Shown here: piece by piece, positions 16,971-26,602 of the stretch | How the letters are laid out: each line of letters starts with the position of its first letter | Position numbering within the stretch: the stretch's first letter is position 1 | Origin: Bacteroidota bacterium | Lineage (GTDB): Bacteria > Bacteroidota > Bacteroidia > Bacteroidales > Prolixibacteraceae | Length of the DNA: 64,000 nt | Direction of reading: 5' to 3' | Assembly (NCBI GenBank): GCA_024278975.1 | Contig: JAJRSD010000025.1 | Coordinates: 30,698-94,697, forward strand | Program-made: the position numbers and the translations under genes | Notes under the pieces: generated by a model | Told to the model about the DNA's origin: nothing | Database searches by the model: none | Seen by the model: the letters and a program-made list of their open reading frames with translations, nothing else

Positions 16971-19031
16971 ATGCAAAAAGGTAAAATTGGTGTAACCACG
17001 GAAAACTTATTCCCAATTATTAAAAAGTTTCTTTATTCTGATCACGATATATTTTTACGTGAGATAATTTCCAATGCAGTTGACGCTACTCAAAAGTTAA
17101 AAACGTTAGCTTCAAAAGGTGAATACTCGGGTGATTTGGAAGATGCAAAAGTAAAAGTTAGTTTAGATACTAAGGCAAAAACAATTACCATTTCTGATAA
17201 CGGAATTGGGATGACTGCCGATGAGGTTGAAAAATATATTAACCAGATTGCTTTTTCGGGAGCAAACGATTTTCTCGATAAATATAAAGATGATGCCAAT
17301 GCAATTATCGGACATTTCGGACTTGGTTTTTACAGTTCGTTTATGGTGTCGGAAAAAGTTGAGGTTATTACTAAATCGTATAAAGAGGGTGCAAAAGCCG
17401 TAAAGTGGAGTTGCAAAGGCGATCCTGAATTTACACTCGACGAGGTTGAAAAAGAGGGTGTTGGAACTGATATTGTAATGTATATCAGCGAAGAAGAGAA
17501 AGGTTTTTTGGAGGACTCTAAAGTTTCTGAAATACTAAATAAATACTGTAAGTTTTTGCCAATCCCGGTAATTTACGGAACTAAAAAAGAGTGGAAAGAT
17601 GGTGCTGAAGTTGAAACAAAAGAGGAAAATCAGATTAACGATATTGCTCCGGCCTGGACAAAAATGCCAGCCGATTTGAAAGATGAAGACTATAATAACT
17701 TCTACCACCAATTGTACCCAATGGCAGAGGAGCCACTGTTTCATATTCATTTGAATGTTGATTATCCGTTTAATCTCACAGGGATTCTTTATTTCCCCAA
17801 AATCAAAAATAATTTTGAGGTTCAGAAAAACAAAATTCAACTTTACAGTAACCAGGTTTTTGTAACCGATTCGGTTGAAGGAATTGTACCGGAGTTTTTA
17901 ACTATGTTGCACGGTGTTCTCGATTCTCCTGATATTCCGTTAAATGTTTCGCGTTCGTATTTGCAAAGCGACTCGAATGTAAAGAAAATTAGTAGTCATA
18001 TTAATAAAAAAGTGGCTGACCGTTTACACCAGATTTTTAAAGACAACCGAAAAGATTTTGAAGGTAAATGGGACGACCTTAAAATTTTTATTGAATACGG
18101 AATGTTGACTGAGGAAAAATTTAACGAACGTGCAATGAATTTTTTCTTGTTGAAAAACACCGAGGGTAACTACTTTACATGGGAAGAGTATGAAAAACTT
18201 GTAAAAGAAAATCAGACTGATAAAGATAAAAACACCATCTATTTATATACAACAAACCTCGAGGAGCAATATACTTTTGTTGAAGAGGCGAAGAATAAAG
18301 GATACGACATTTTGGTTCTCGACGATGTTCTTGCGCCACATCTTATTAATAAATTTGAGCAAAAATACACCGATAAACGTTTTGTTCGTGTAGATTCTGA
18401 CGTGGTTGAAAACCTGATAAAAAAAGAAGACTCGCCAAAAGAGGCTTTAACTTTTGAAGAAAAACAAGAACTTTCTCCTGTATTCCAGGCGGTTTGCCCC
18501 GCAGATAAAGAGTTTAGTTTTATCGTTGATTTTCAGGATTTGGGCGAAACAAGTTTGCCAATGGTAATTACACGCAGCGAATTTATGCGCCGTATGAAAG
18601 ATATGAGCGAAACGCAAGGTGGTGGCGGAATAAATATATACGGAGACATGCCGGAGAGTTTAAATCTTGTGGTTAATACAACGCATCCGTTAGTAAAAAA
18701 AGTTGTTGCTGCAAAAGATAAAAAACTCACCACTCAAATTGAAAAATGGGATGCTGAGTTGCTTGCTAAAAAAGGTGAAATTGCCGAAGTAGAAAAAGCA
18801 AAAGAGGGTAAAAAAGAGGAAGAAATTCCACAAGCCGATAAAGAGAAATTGGATACTTTAAACAGCGAATTGTCGAAAATTGAAGAGACAAAACGCAATA
18901 AACTTTCCGATTTTGGCAAGAAAAATAAACTTGCAAAACAGATGGTTGATTTGGCACTTCTGGCAAACGGAATGCTAAAAGGTGCCGACCTCGACAAATT
19001 CGTAAAACGAAGTGTTGAGTTGATTAAATAA
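16971..19031 (+). CDS. htpG: HtpG, bacterial Hsp90 chaperone
   Basis: 686 residues from the ATG at 16971; an in-frame TTG two codons earlier is less likely as start. The N-terminal GHKL ATPase shows DHDIFLREIISNAVDA (Asn of the N-box), SDNGIGMTADEV (G1) and GHFGLGFYSSFMVSEKV (G2). The middle domain contains LNVSRSYLQSD with the conserved Arg. The C-terminal domain carries a charged insert rich in Lys and Glu (about residues 585-635), a feature I have the impression is common in Bacteroidota HtpG. ATP-driven cytoplasmic folding factor. A strong hairpin terminator follows. Confidence 0.96.
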   Translation: MQKGKIGVTTENLFPIIKKFLYSDHDIFLREIISNAVDATQKLKTLASKGEYSGDLEDAKVKVSLDTKAKTITISDNGIGMTADEVEKYINQIAFSGANDFLDKYKDDANAIIGHFGLGFYSSFMVSEKVEVITKSYKEGAKAVKWSCKGDPEFTLDEVEKEGVGTDIVMYISEEEKGFLEDSKVSEILNKYCKFLPIPVIYGTKKEWKDGAEVETKEENQINDIAPAWTKMPADLKDEDYNNFYHQLYPMAEEPLFHIHLNVDYPFNLTGILYFPKIKNNFEVQKNKIQLYSNQVFVTDSVEGIVPEFLTMLHGVLDSPDIPLNVSRSYLQSDSNVKKISSHINKKVADRLHQIFKDNRKDFEGKWDDLKIFIEYGMLTEEKFNERAMNFFLLKNTEGNYFTWEEYEKLVKENQTDKDKNTIYLYTTNLEEQYTFVEEAKNKGYDILVLDDVLAPHLINKFEQKYTDKRFVRVDSDVVENLIKKEDSPKEALTFEEKQELSPVFQAVCPADKEFSFIVDFQDLGETSLPMVITRSEFMRRMKDMSETQGGGGINIYGDMPESLNLVVNTTHPLVKKVVAAKDKKLTTQIEKWDAELLAKKGEIAEVEKAKEGKKEEEIPQADKEKLDTLNSELSKIEETKRNKLSDFGKKNKLAKQMVDLALLANGMLKGADLDKFVKRSVELIK

Positions 19032-19051
19032 CTGAAAGAGACACTTTATAT

Positions 19052-19087
19052 AAAAACGCCGCCTGTTTAAAACAGACGGCGTTTTTT
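19052..19087 (+). terminator. Intrinsic terminator after htpG
   Basis: A GC-rich hairpin with arms aaaaacgccgcctgttt and aacagacggcgttttt, one mismatch, flanked by A and T tracts. It can work in both directions, but the genes to its right end about 70 bases away on the minus strand, so it may serve both convergent units. Confidence 0.88.
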
Positions 19088-19155
19088 AGTTTTGTTACGT
19101 GTTGTAATATGAAGTTAATATGGTATTAACCATTATTTTATAATTCAAATTAATA

Positions 19156-19944
19156 TTACAATTGCACCTGAAACCAAAGTTTTATAGGTTCCATTCCTGA
19201 TGGAATGCCGCCGCCGGGACGCGAACCACCGCCTGGTTTTCCACCGCCCATTCCACCACGACCGCCGCCACCGCCACCATGGCCACCTCCGCCGCCACGC
19301 ATTCCACCACTTGAACGACTTCCTTGTATTCCGCTTGTGGATATCGCACCGCTTTCAATTCCCATAGAGAAAAGGTTTTGTCCTGCTTCTATAGGTATCT
19401 CTTTAAGTGGAATTTTTATCTCAAGCACCAATTCGTTTGTCTCATTCGGACCGAGGTCAACACTAATTGGGTCTCTTAAAAGATTGCGATAAAATATAAA
19501 TTCATTACCATTTTTATCCCATGTAACCTTGGTAAATGTGGTATTTATTACAGCTGGCAAATCTTGCGATTTTGCAGAGGGATTCATCCCCATTTGACTC
19601 ATCATGGAAGCCATATCTATTTTTTGTTTTTTAGCCCGTTCAATCTTCAGCATGTACTGCTTTTTCTTTTTCCCTGAAGGGTCGAAATAGATTATTAAAC
19701 CTCCGCGCATAATTTTAATATAACTCTGGCGGTCGTGAAAAACTGCCCGGATATACATGTTGGTATCGTTATTGGCAATCTCGAAACCTATGTTTGTTTT
19801 TTTGTCGTAATTGGAAATCAAGGGATTTGAGAATTCGTCTTTTTCTGGTGCAACGTATGTTTTACTTTCGTATATGGGAAGTTTACTACACGACGAAAAA
19901 AGGACAATCGTAGAAATTATTAGTATGAATAAAGTAGTTTTCAT
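19156..19944 (-). CDS. Lipoprotein with glycine-rich tail, TonB-unit partner
   Basis: 262 residues. The N-terminus ISTIVLFSSCSKLP is a lipoprotein signal. The body is strand-rich (NIGFEIANNDTNMYIRAVFHDRQSYIKI, IKIPLKEIPIEAGQNLFSMGIE) and resembles the CBM9-like/DOMON-like fold seen in some Bacteroidota envelope proteins, but I cannot name a family. Residues ~200-250 are almost entirely Gly with Arg, Ser, Met and Pro, then the chain ends in EPIKLWFQVQL. The gene is downstream of, and in line with, a DUF4249 and a TonB receptor gene; the receptor also has a Gly-rich loop. Confidence 0.65.
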   Translation of the reverse strand: MKTTLFILIISTIVLFSSCSKLPIYESKTYVAPEKDEFSNPLISNYDKKTNIGFEIANNDTNMYIRAVFHDRQSYIKIMRGGLIIYFDPSGKKKKQYMLKIERAKKQKIDMASMMSQMGMNPSAKSQDLPAVINTTFTKVTWDKNGNEFIFYRNLLRDPISVDLGPNETNELVLEIKIPLKEIPIEAGQNLFSMGIESGAISTSGIQGSRSSGGMRGGGGGHGGGGGGRGGMGGGKPGGGSRPGGGIPSGMEPIKLWFQVQL

Positions 19945-19997
19945 TGATGTTAATTATTATCCGTTTTAAGCATTATATCTATTAGTTATTGCATATT

Positions 19998-20891
19998 TTA
20001 CCACCCATTTGTAGGAGTTAATGTTCCTTGTTTAACAACACTAAAATAAACATTTTTAGAGTTGAAAGCACTAAAAATGCCAAGTCCGTTTGTAATGTTG
20101 GTTGGTGGCTCGTTTAAGTCTCTCGAATCTTGTTCTAAGTTATCATATAAATCGGCATACTCCTGGTTTATACGGTAAACTTTAACAATATATTTTCCCC
20201 AATATTGCATCTCCATAAAATTAATTTCGTGTGAGCTTTCGCGGGTTGGCAATGTAATTCTTTGAAATGAACCTCTGCCAACATGCCCGAACTTACCACC
20301 TAAATCGGGGAATATAGATTCCTGATTGTCTTCGGCATTTTCAATAACTACAAAATGAAGTTCGCCGGTTGGGTTATCCCAAATAACTTCTAACTGCATC
20401 TCTCTTTGTAAAGCCATAAGTGTTCTCATGGCTCCCATATCCGGGCGTCCCGTGTATGGATCAACACTAATCTCGGGTAATTCAATATTGTAATCCGACA
20501 TTAAAACTCCTTCCGGCGATTCGGGAATAGAAGTAACACCAGAGGCTGTTTTATCTCCAACAATGGCTTCTATCGAAAATTTGTCACCGGTTACAACAAG
20601 CAAGTCGTCTCCCGGATAATGGTAAGTTCCTGAATCGCTACTCGATATTAGCGTGTATGCAACATTATTTTTATAAAGTGTAATTATTGCATCATTAATG
20701 GGCTCGCCAACCGAATCGGGCACCGATAACGGAACTGCATTTCTAATTCTCACATCAGAAACCGGTTCGTTTGCATACAAATATGCCTGCAAAACAAAAC
20801 GTTCATCGGGCGTATAAATAGCCTCATCTTCGCAGGATATAAAACTCCCAAGTATTAAAGTGAATAATACTATTAAAATATATTTTTTCAT
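19998..20891 (-). CDS. DUF4249-family lipoprotein
   Basis: 297 residues from the ATG complement at 20889-20891, chosen because it starts the signal peptide MKKYILIVLFTLILGSFISC; upstream in-frame codons give no sensible N-terminus. The family is known only as a lipoprotein regularly paired with TonB-dependent receptors in Bacteroidota. The usual features are DERFVLQAYLYANEPVSDVRI at the start of the mature domain, an Ig-like strand pattern, and GLGIFSAFNSKNVYFSV near the end. It lies 56 bases downstream of the receptor gene, so the two probably form an outer-membrane uptake unit. Confidence 0.88.
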   Translation of the reverse strand: MKKYILIVLFTLILGSFISCEDEAIYTPDERFVLQAYLYANEPVSDVRIRNAVPLSVPDSVGEPINDAIITLYKNNVAYTLISSSDSGTYHYPGDDLLVVTGDKFSIEAIVGDKTASGVTSIPESPEGVLMSDYNIELPEISVDPYTGRPDMGAMRTLMALQREMQLEVIWDNPTGELHFVVIENAEDNQESIFPDLGGKFGHVGRGSFQRITLPTRESSHEINFMEMQYWGKYIVKVYRINQEYADLYDNLEQDSRDLNEPPTNITNGLGIFSAFNSKNVYFSVVKQGTLTPTNGW

Positions 20892-20947
20892 GGTTATATG
20901 TTTTTTTGTCTTGATACTCATATCTAAAAATCTATTAATCTTTCCTG

Positions 20948-23416
20948 TTAAAAAGAGAAATTTAACGATATATTTGGTGTTGCCCCCAGATAAGTTACAT
21001 CGTTTATAACCATCGGAAGTTCTTGTAAATCGAATTCGCGATACCATATATTTGTGCGATTATAGAGATTGAAGATAGAGAATCCGGCATCCATATCCAC
21101 ATTTCCAAGCTGGAAGAGAAAATGTGCTGCAATATCCATTCGATGATATGCCGGCAAACGTTCGGCATTTTTAGGTCCAACGCTAATATACGAAAACTGT
21201 CGCCCATCCAGTAAATCAATCTGATATTGCGATTCGGGCGCAGTGTAAGGTTTTCCGGAACCATAAACCCAGGTTGATGAGAATCTCCATTTTGGATGTG
21301 GTTCCCAATTGGCAACCGCCTTAAACTCGTGAGTTTGATCGTGTAGTGCCGGAAATGGATTTCCTTCGTTTAACCCTTCAAATTTATGTTCTACTTGTGC
21401 CAGTGTGTATGTTAACCAGCCGGTAAATTCGCCCTGTTTTTTCTGAAGCAGAAATTCAATTCCTTTTGCAGTTCCTTCTCCCGAAAAGAAAAGCTGGTCG
21501 AGTTCAATATCATTTCGGCGGTAACGAAGCGAGAATTCTGATAACCCGTCCAGAGTTTTATAGTATGTTTCCACATCAAAAAGAAACATATCGTTTTCAA
21601 TACTTCCACCTAAAATATAGTGCCACGACGATTGAACATCAACTAAATCGTCGTCAGCAATTAGCCAGAAATCGCGCGAACCCTGTGTTACATTTTCATT
21701 TATAACACGGTTTACAAACTGATTGTATTTTCCGGTTGCTCCTTTAAACGATAAATGGTCGGTGGCAGAATACTTAAACGAAAAACGGGGTTCGATATAA
21801 GTTTGCCCCGTTACATCGTAATAATTTGCCCTAATACCTGCATTGATTTCTAAATTTGGAAAAACTTTCCAATTGTCTTGTGCGTATAGTGTTGTTAAGA
21901 TTCCGGTTTCGTCGCGGTTTAAAATCGATAAAGTATCGTCTCTGATAAAGTCGTAAGCAACATTTGTATGCGAAAAGTTTAAGCCAAAGCCAACCCGGTG
22001 TTCATTTGAAACCTGCCACTCATTATCTAAACGGAATGAAATCTCGTTAACATCATTCTCTTCAAAATTACCCATTGTACGGTTGTTCATCAAAGTGTCG
22101 GTGTTCAAATTGTAAGTTTCATTTATAATGTTCTGGTAATAATTACTGAAATAATGCGAATAAGCACCCATTACATTTGAGTAGAATTTTGGATTCCACT
22201 GTCTCGACCATTTTAAACTCACCCCTTGATTTCCCCAATCGGTATTTTCATCGCGGGTATTCGAAATTGTTCTGGATGGAAAGTTCTCATTCGGACTATT
22301 AATTGTACGTATGTTTTCAGAATCTTCAAAAAGATTATCTTTTCCGCTGTAGAAACTTATGGCGAGGTTGTCTTTCTCGGTGGGGCGATAAGATATTTTA
22401 CCATTCAGATCGTAGAAATAAAATGTGGGGCGTGTTGTTGTAACTTCGGGCTGCTCAAAACTTCCGAATCCTCCACGTCCTCCTCCCCCACCAGGACCTC
22501 CACCCATGGTTGGAGCAGCTGGCTGCTGTGTTGTTTGCTCCACATCGTTTTGCGCGAGCATATCATATATTTTGTTGTATAATCCACTTTCAAGAACATC
22601 GGTGTACGAACGCCGGCCTGCCAGTAAAATAGACCCTTTTCCGCCAAGCGGAACTTCAATAGTTGTGTGTGCATCTAAAAGATTAACACCACCACTCATG
22701 TGAAATTTATTGGGGTCGCCGGTTTTTCCGGTAAGGTCAACTACACTCGAAATTCTTCCTCCGTATTTTGCGGGATAACCACCTTTATACATTTTTATAT
22801 CTTTTATTGCATCGGCATTAAAAGCACTGAAAAACCCAAAAAAGTGGTCAACATTATAAACAGTCATTCCATCTAAAAGAACCAGATTCTGGTCGGGCGT
22901 GCCTCCTCTAACGTACAACCCCGACGAACTTTCGTTGGTTCCACTAATGCCGGGAAGTAGTTGTAACGAACGAAAAATATCAACCTGTCCGAAACTTGGT
23001 AATGTTTTTAAATCCATTGGCGAAACACGTACGGAACTAACACCTTCGGTGACTTTCATCATTTTATACGATTTTGCTGTAACAAAAACCTCCTCGATTT
23101 CTATGTTCGAAGGCTGCATCTTTATTTCGAGTCTGCCCTCAAAATAGTCGAGGTTTACATCAATCTCCAGTGGGTGGCAGCCCACGTAAAAAACATTCAA
23201 TGTAAATTTTTTCCCGGGTAGGTTTAATAGTGTAAAAAAACCATCAACATTACTTGTGGTTCCAATGGAGGTTCCTTTTACAATAATATTTGCCGAAGGT
23301 AACGTTTCCCCACTCTCCGCATTCTTTACAACACCCGTTAATAACAGATTCTGGGCAAAACTATTTATCGTGGAAAATAAAATTAGCATTGTCAGAATAA
23401 TCAGAATTTTATTCAT
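20948..23416 (-). CDS. TonB-dependent receptor with carboxypeptidase-regulatory-like domain
   Basis: 822 residues. A signal peptide ends at NSFAQ. It is followed by a carboxypeptidase-regulatory-like domain (TGVVKNAESGETLPSANIIV) at residues ~25-110, a plug (SFGQVDIFRSLQLLPGIS, LYVRGGTPDQNLVLLDGMTVY) and a 22-strand barrel ending in NISLNFSF. An insertion near residue 300 is rich in Gly, Pro and Arg (GGGPGGGGGRGGFG), matching the Gly-rich tail of the downstream 262-residue lipoprotein. No STN domain, so it is not a transcription-signalling receptor. Ligand unknown. Confidence 0.92.
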   Translation of the reverse strand: MNKILIILTMLILFSTINSFAQNLLLTGVVKNAESGETLPSANIIVKGTSIGTTSNVDGFFTLLNLPGKKFTLNVFYVGCHPLEIDVNLDYFEGRLEIKMQPSNIEIEEVFVTAKSYKMMKVTEGVSSVRVSPMDLKTLPSFGQVDIFRSLQLLPGISGTNESSSGLYVRGGTPDQNLVLLDGMTVYNVDHFFGFFSAFNADAIKDIKMYKGGYPAKYGGRISSVVDLTGKTGDPNKFHMSGGVNLLDAHTTIEVPLGGKGSILLAGRRSYTDVLESGLYNKIYDMLAQNDVEQTTQQPAAPTMGGGPGGGGGRGGFGSFEQPEVTTTRPTFYFYDLNGKISYRPTEKDNLAISFYSGKDNLFEDSENIRTINSPNENFPSRTISNTRDENTDWGNQGVSLKWSRQWNPKFYSNVMGAYSHYFSNYYQNIINETYNLNTDTLMNNRTMGNFEENDVNEISFRLDNEWQVSNEHRVGFGLNFSHTNVAYDFIRDDTLSILNRDETGILTTLYAQDNWKVFPNLEINAGIRANYYDVTGQTYIEPRFSFKYSATDHLSFKGATGKYNQFVNRVINENVTQGSRDFWLIADDDLVDVQSSWHYILGGSIENDMFLFDVETYYKTLDGLSEFSLRYRRNDIELDQLFFSGEGTAKGIEFLLQKKQGEFTGWLTYTLAQVEHKFEGLNEGNPFPALHDQTHEFKAVANWEPHPKWRFSSTWVYGSGKPYTAPESQYQIDLLDGRQFSYISVGPKNAERLPAYHRMDIAAHFLFQLGNVDMDAGFSIFNLYNRTNIWYREFDLQELPMVINDVTYLGATPNISLNFSF

Positions 23417-23944
23417 AAAATTTGTTTTCGTTTTGTTGACTTTGATTTTTATATAGATTACTACAGGTGAATAAAGTTTAACCCTACCGGAAGGAGTTAA
23501 AAGTTTTGAGTTAAAAGTTTAAAGTTGTGGACTTCAGGTTACAGGTTACAAGTTTCAGGTTGTTCACCCGTTGACTTTCAGTTCACCGGGTGAATTTTCC
23601 AAATATCTTTTTTACACAGACTGTAAAGATTGGTGAGTTCTAATTGCTATTATTGTTTTTCTCTTACATACAAAAGAATCCTGAAAGGATTTAACAATAA
23701 TAGCCACGAGTATAACTCGTGGACAATAAGGTATTTACAAAAAGAACCCCGAAGTGGGTTCAACTCTTGATTCGCATAATATTTTAATGGCTAAAGCCAC
23801 TGTGTAAAATCAAATGCATAAAACTAATAATTGCTTGCGGTTGGTGGTGGGGACGGGGGTATCACAACAATATTATTCAACTGGAGATCTGTCAGTTGAT
23901 GGACAACGGGTGAAAAGCTCAAAGCTCGTGGCTTTTTAACTCTC
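23417..23944. repeat. Gene-free gap with multi-hairpin repeat element
   Basis: 528 bases without a gene. gctattattgtt (23646-23657) and aacaataatagc (23693-23704) are a perfect 12-base inverted pair. Inside and after it come small hairpins: aatcctgaaaggatt (23677-23691), ccacgagtataactcgtgg (23704-23722), gaaccccgaagtgggttc (23744-23761) and tggctaaagcca (23788-23799). This string of hairpins is a common dispersed element in Bacteroidota. Before it are short direct repeats (agttaaaagttt, caggttaca), and cacccgttgac / ggacaacgggtg form a wider inverted pair. Confidence 0.65.
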
Positions 23945-26602
23945 TTAAAACCTAAAATTCACAAAGAAATTTAAAGTGAGATCTTGTGCTTTTACAAGGG
24001 TAGTTTCGTTAACCGGGTTGTTCTGAAAATCGAAATTGCGCACATAAATATCGAGATAGTTTTCGGTATTCAAAGCATTTAATATGGATACTCCGGGTTT
24101 AATGTTTACATTTTTTATGTTGAAATTGTAATTCATCGAAAAATCTATTCTGAAATAGTCAGGCAATCTATTATAAATTCGTGTGGTGTTAAAATCATCA
24201 TCTTTTTCGGAGAACTCAATATACGGATGTCCGGTGGTGTAAATTGTTAATGTCGAAAAATTCCATTTTTTATAGTTGTAAATATTAGTCCATTTAACCT
24301 CGTGAGTTTGGTCGTAAGTAGCCGGAGTATTTTCACCATTGTTTATTTCGGCAAAGCTTCTGGTAGCTTTACTTATTGAATATGCAAGCCAGCTTGTGAA
24401 ATTTGTATTTTCATATTTTGCCATAAAATCAATTCCATACGCTTTTCCGTTTCCCGTGATAAACTGGCTCAGTATTGGTTTTTGCGGATTGCCGGGAGGT
24501 TCTCCAGGTTGATGTTCAGGATTCTGAATAAACAGATATTCCTGTAATCCGTCAACTGTTTTGTAATATGTTTCAACATCGAAAAACCAATTTTTTGTTT
24601 CGTAACTAACACCGCCAATAAAATGGTTCGACGAAACAACCGAGTGATTTTTGTTGTCGGCAAGTACCCAGAAATCACGATTGTAACCATAATTCTGTTC
24701 AGTAGCTGCTTTGTTTAAATACTGAAAATATTTTCCTGTTGCCATTTTAAAAATCACTCCATTTTCAATTTTGTAACTGGCAGATAATCTTGGTTCAAAA
24801 TATATTTTTCCTGTTCCGTCGTAATAGTTCAATCTGAGTCCGGGTTTAACATTAAAATTACTTTTTAAACTTATTTTATCCTGAAAAAACAGAGAGTACA
24901 AAAAAGCCGAACTTTCTAAATTATTGTAAATCACATCTCTGGTGGCATCTTTGTAAAATGTAAACTGATTGTATTTTGCCGATATTCCAAATTCTAATTC
25001 ATTCTTAGAATTGAGAAAATACCGGTTTTTAAAATCCACAAAGTAATCAGTGAGATTATTCTCTTCGTTTGTTATTCTATCATCTGCACCAGCTTGCAAA
25101 CTATTTGGCTGAAAATCTCCGGAAAATTTAGTGTTGTTATAATATTCGTTAAAATAGCCGGAATGCCCAACTTGCAAATTGGTGAAATATTTGATGCCTC
25201 GCTGCTTTTTCCACGACAGACCAAATCCATAATTACTCCATTTATTAATGTCTTCTGTATTAATTTTAAATTGGTTTTTTTCGAAAATACTCGAACTGTT
25301 TAAATAATCTTTCGCACCGTATGAACTAAAAGAAATATTTTCTTTTTGATTGGGTGAGTATGTTAGTTTAAGGTTGAAATCACTAAAATAAAACTCAGGT
25401 TCTAGTACATTGTCTGCTCGCTTAAAGCGACGGGATTGACCAATTTTGTCAGCTAGTAATGCATCTGCCAACCACGTAGAATATATATCGGTGTACGCAC
25501 GCCGTCCTGCTGCCACCAAAGTAAGTTTTTTCGAAATAGGAATTTCGGCGGTAATATTTGCACTCATCATATTTATACCTCCATAAACCTCTGTTTTATT
25601 CTGGTTGCCGGTTTTTCCGGTAATATCCACAATTCCAGAAACCCGCTCGCCATAGCGAGAATCGAAACCTCCACGATAAACCTGTATGTTTTTTATAACG
25701 TTGGGATTTAACGCCGAAAACACACCGAAAAAATGGTCAAGGTTATAAAGTGTAAACCCATCGAATAGTACCAGATTTTGGTCGGCAGAACCACCTCTGA
25801 TATTTAACTGCGACGAGTTTTCTATGGAACTAATTCCGGGTAGCAATTGCAACGCTCTAAAAACATCGGTTTCGCCATAATTTGGTAAATCAGAAAAACG
25901 AGACGGATTAAATGTGAAGTGCCCGGCTTCGTTACTAATATCAATAATATCCAGCTTTTCACCTTTTATTTCTACCGTGTTTAAAGTTTCAGTTTTTTTT
26001 GTTAATCCCAATTCTAAAAAATGAATTTGGTTGCCGGTATTTATTATGGTGTCGAGCGTATAATATCCCAAATATTTTATTTGAAAAAACGAGGTGGCAG
26101 AATCGGTGAGTTGGGTGCTAAAAGTTCCGTCAACAGTTGTGGAAAGAGAAATGTTTTTATCCCAGACAAATATCGTTGCGTATGGTAATCTTTCGCCTGT
26201 TTCGTTATCGAAAACTATTCCAGAAAATGTTACATTTCGTTTTGTTTCTGATATTGATTTGGGCTCTGTTTTATAAACCAGATATGTGTTGTGCTTAAAC
26301 TCTACCGAATATTTTGTCTCTTCCAAAATAGATTGGATTATCTCTTTGGCTGAGCCCGGTAAAATATTTTTAGTAATCGTAATATCCCCCAATTGCCCGG
26401 CATCGAATGCAACTTTAACATCCATTTTACTTGCCACTTCAAGCAATGCTTGCGAAATGGGTGTGTCAGAAAATTTAAATTGAAAATCCTGGGAAAATAC
26501 GGTAACCGGAAAATGAAATATAATTGCAAGCAGAAAATAAAGCAGATATACCTTATTCCTGTTTTTTGAAAATTCTGACTTGCTGGTTATTATCAACTTC
26601 AT
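23945..26602 (-). CDS. STN-domain TonB-dependent receptor (FecA-like signal transducer)
   Basis: 885 residues. After the signal peptide comes an STN domain (about residues 40-110, FQFKFSDTPISQALLEVASKM), the part that contacts a FecR anti-sigma factor in the family. Then follow a carboxypeptidase-regulatory-like domain (FSGIVFDNETGERLPYATIFV), a plug (YGETDVFRALQLLPGISS, LNIRGGSADQNLVLFDGFTLY) and the barrel. The start overlaps the 3' end of the fecR gene by 50 bases, which makes the sigma-FecR-receptor order a single regulatory unit. Its barrel is related to the receptor at 20,948. Ligand unknown. Confidence 0.92.
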   Translation of the reverse strand: MKLIITSKSEFSKNRNKVYLLYFLLAIIFHFPVTVFSQDFQFKFSDTPISQALLEVASKMDVKVAFDAGQLGDITITKNILPGSAKEIIQSILEETKYSVEFKHNTYLVYKTEPKSISETKRNVTFSGIVFDNETGERLPYATIFVWDKNISLSTTVDGTFSTQLTDSATSFFQIKYLGYYTLDTIINTGNQIHFLELGLTKKTETLNTVEIKGEKLDIIDISNEAGHFTFNPSRFSDLPNYGETDVFRALQLLPGISSIENSSQLNIRGGSADQNLVLFDGFTLYNLDHFFGVFSALNPNVIKNIQVYRGGFDSRYGERVSGIVDITGKTGNQNKTEVYGGINMMSANITAEIPISKKLTLVAAGRRAYTDIYSTWLADALLADKIGQSRRFKRADNVLEPEFYFSDFNLKLTYSPNQKENISFSSYGAKDYLNSSSIFEKNQFKINTEDINKWSNYGFGLSWKKQRGIKYFTNLQVGHSGYFNEYYNNTKFSGDFQPNSLQAGADDRITNEENNLTDYFVDFKNRYFLNSKNELEFGISAKYNQFTFYKDATRDVIYNNLESSAFLYSLFFQDKISLKSNFNVKPGLRLNYYDGTGKIYFEPRLSASYKIENGVIFKMATGKYFQYLNKAATEQNYGYNRDFWVLADNKNHSVVSSNHFIGGVSYETKNWFFDVETYYKTVDGLQEYLFIQNPEHQPGEPPGNPQKPILSQFITGNGKAYGIDFMAKYENTNFTSWLAYSISKATRSFAEINNGENTPATYDQTHEVKWTNIYNYKKWNFSTLTIYTTGHPYIEFSEKDDDFNTTRIYNRLPDYFRIDFSMNYNFNIKNVNIKPGVSILNALNTENYLDIYVRNFDFQNNPVNETTLVKAQDLTLNFFVNFRF

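Noticed and set aside
19205..19492. Long proline-rich frame on the plus strand opposite the glycine-rich lipoprotein.
   Set aside because: It is the antisense of Gly codons (ggn gives ccn, Pro). The minus-strand lipoprotein with its signal peptide explains the DNA.
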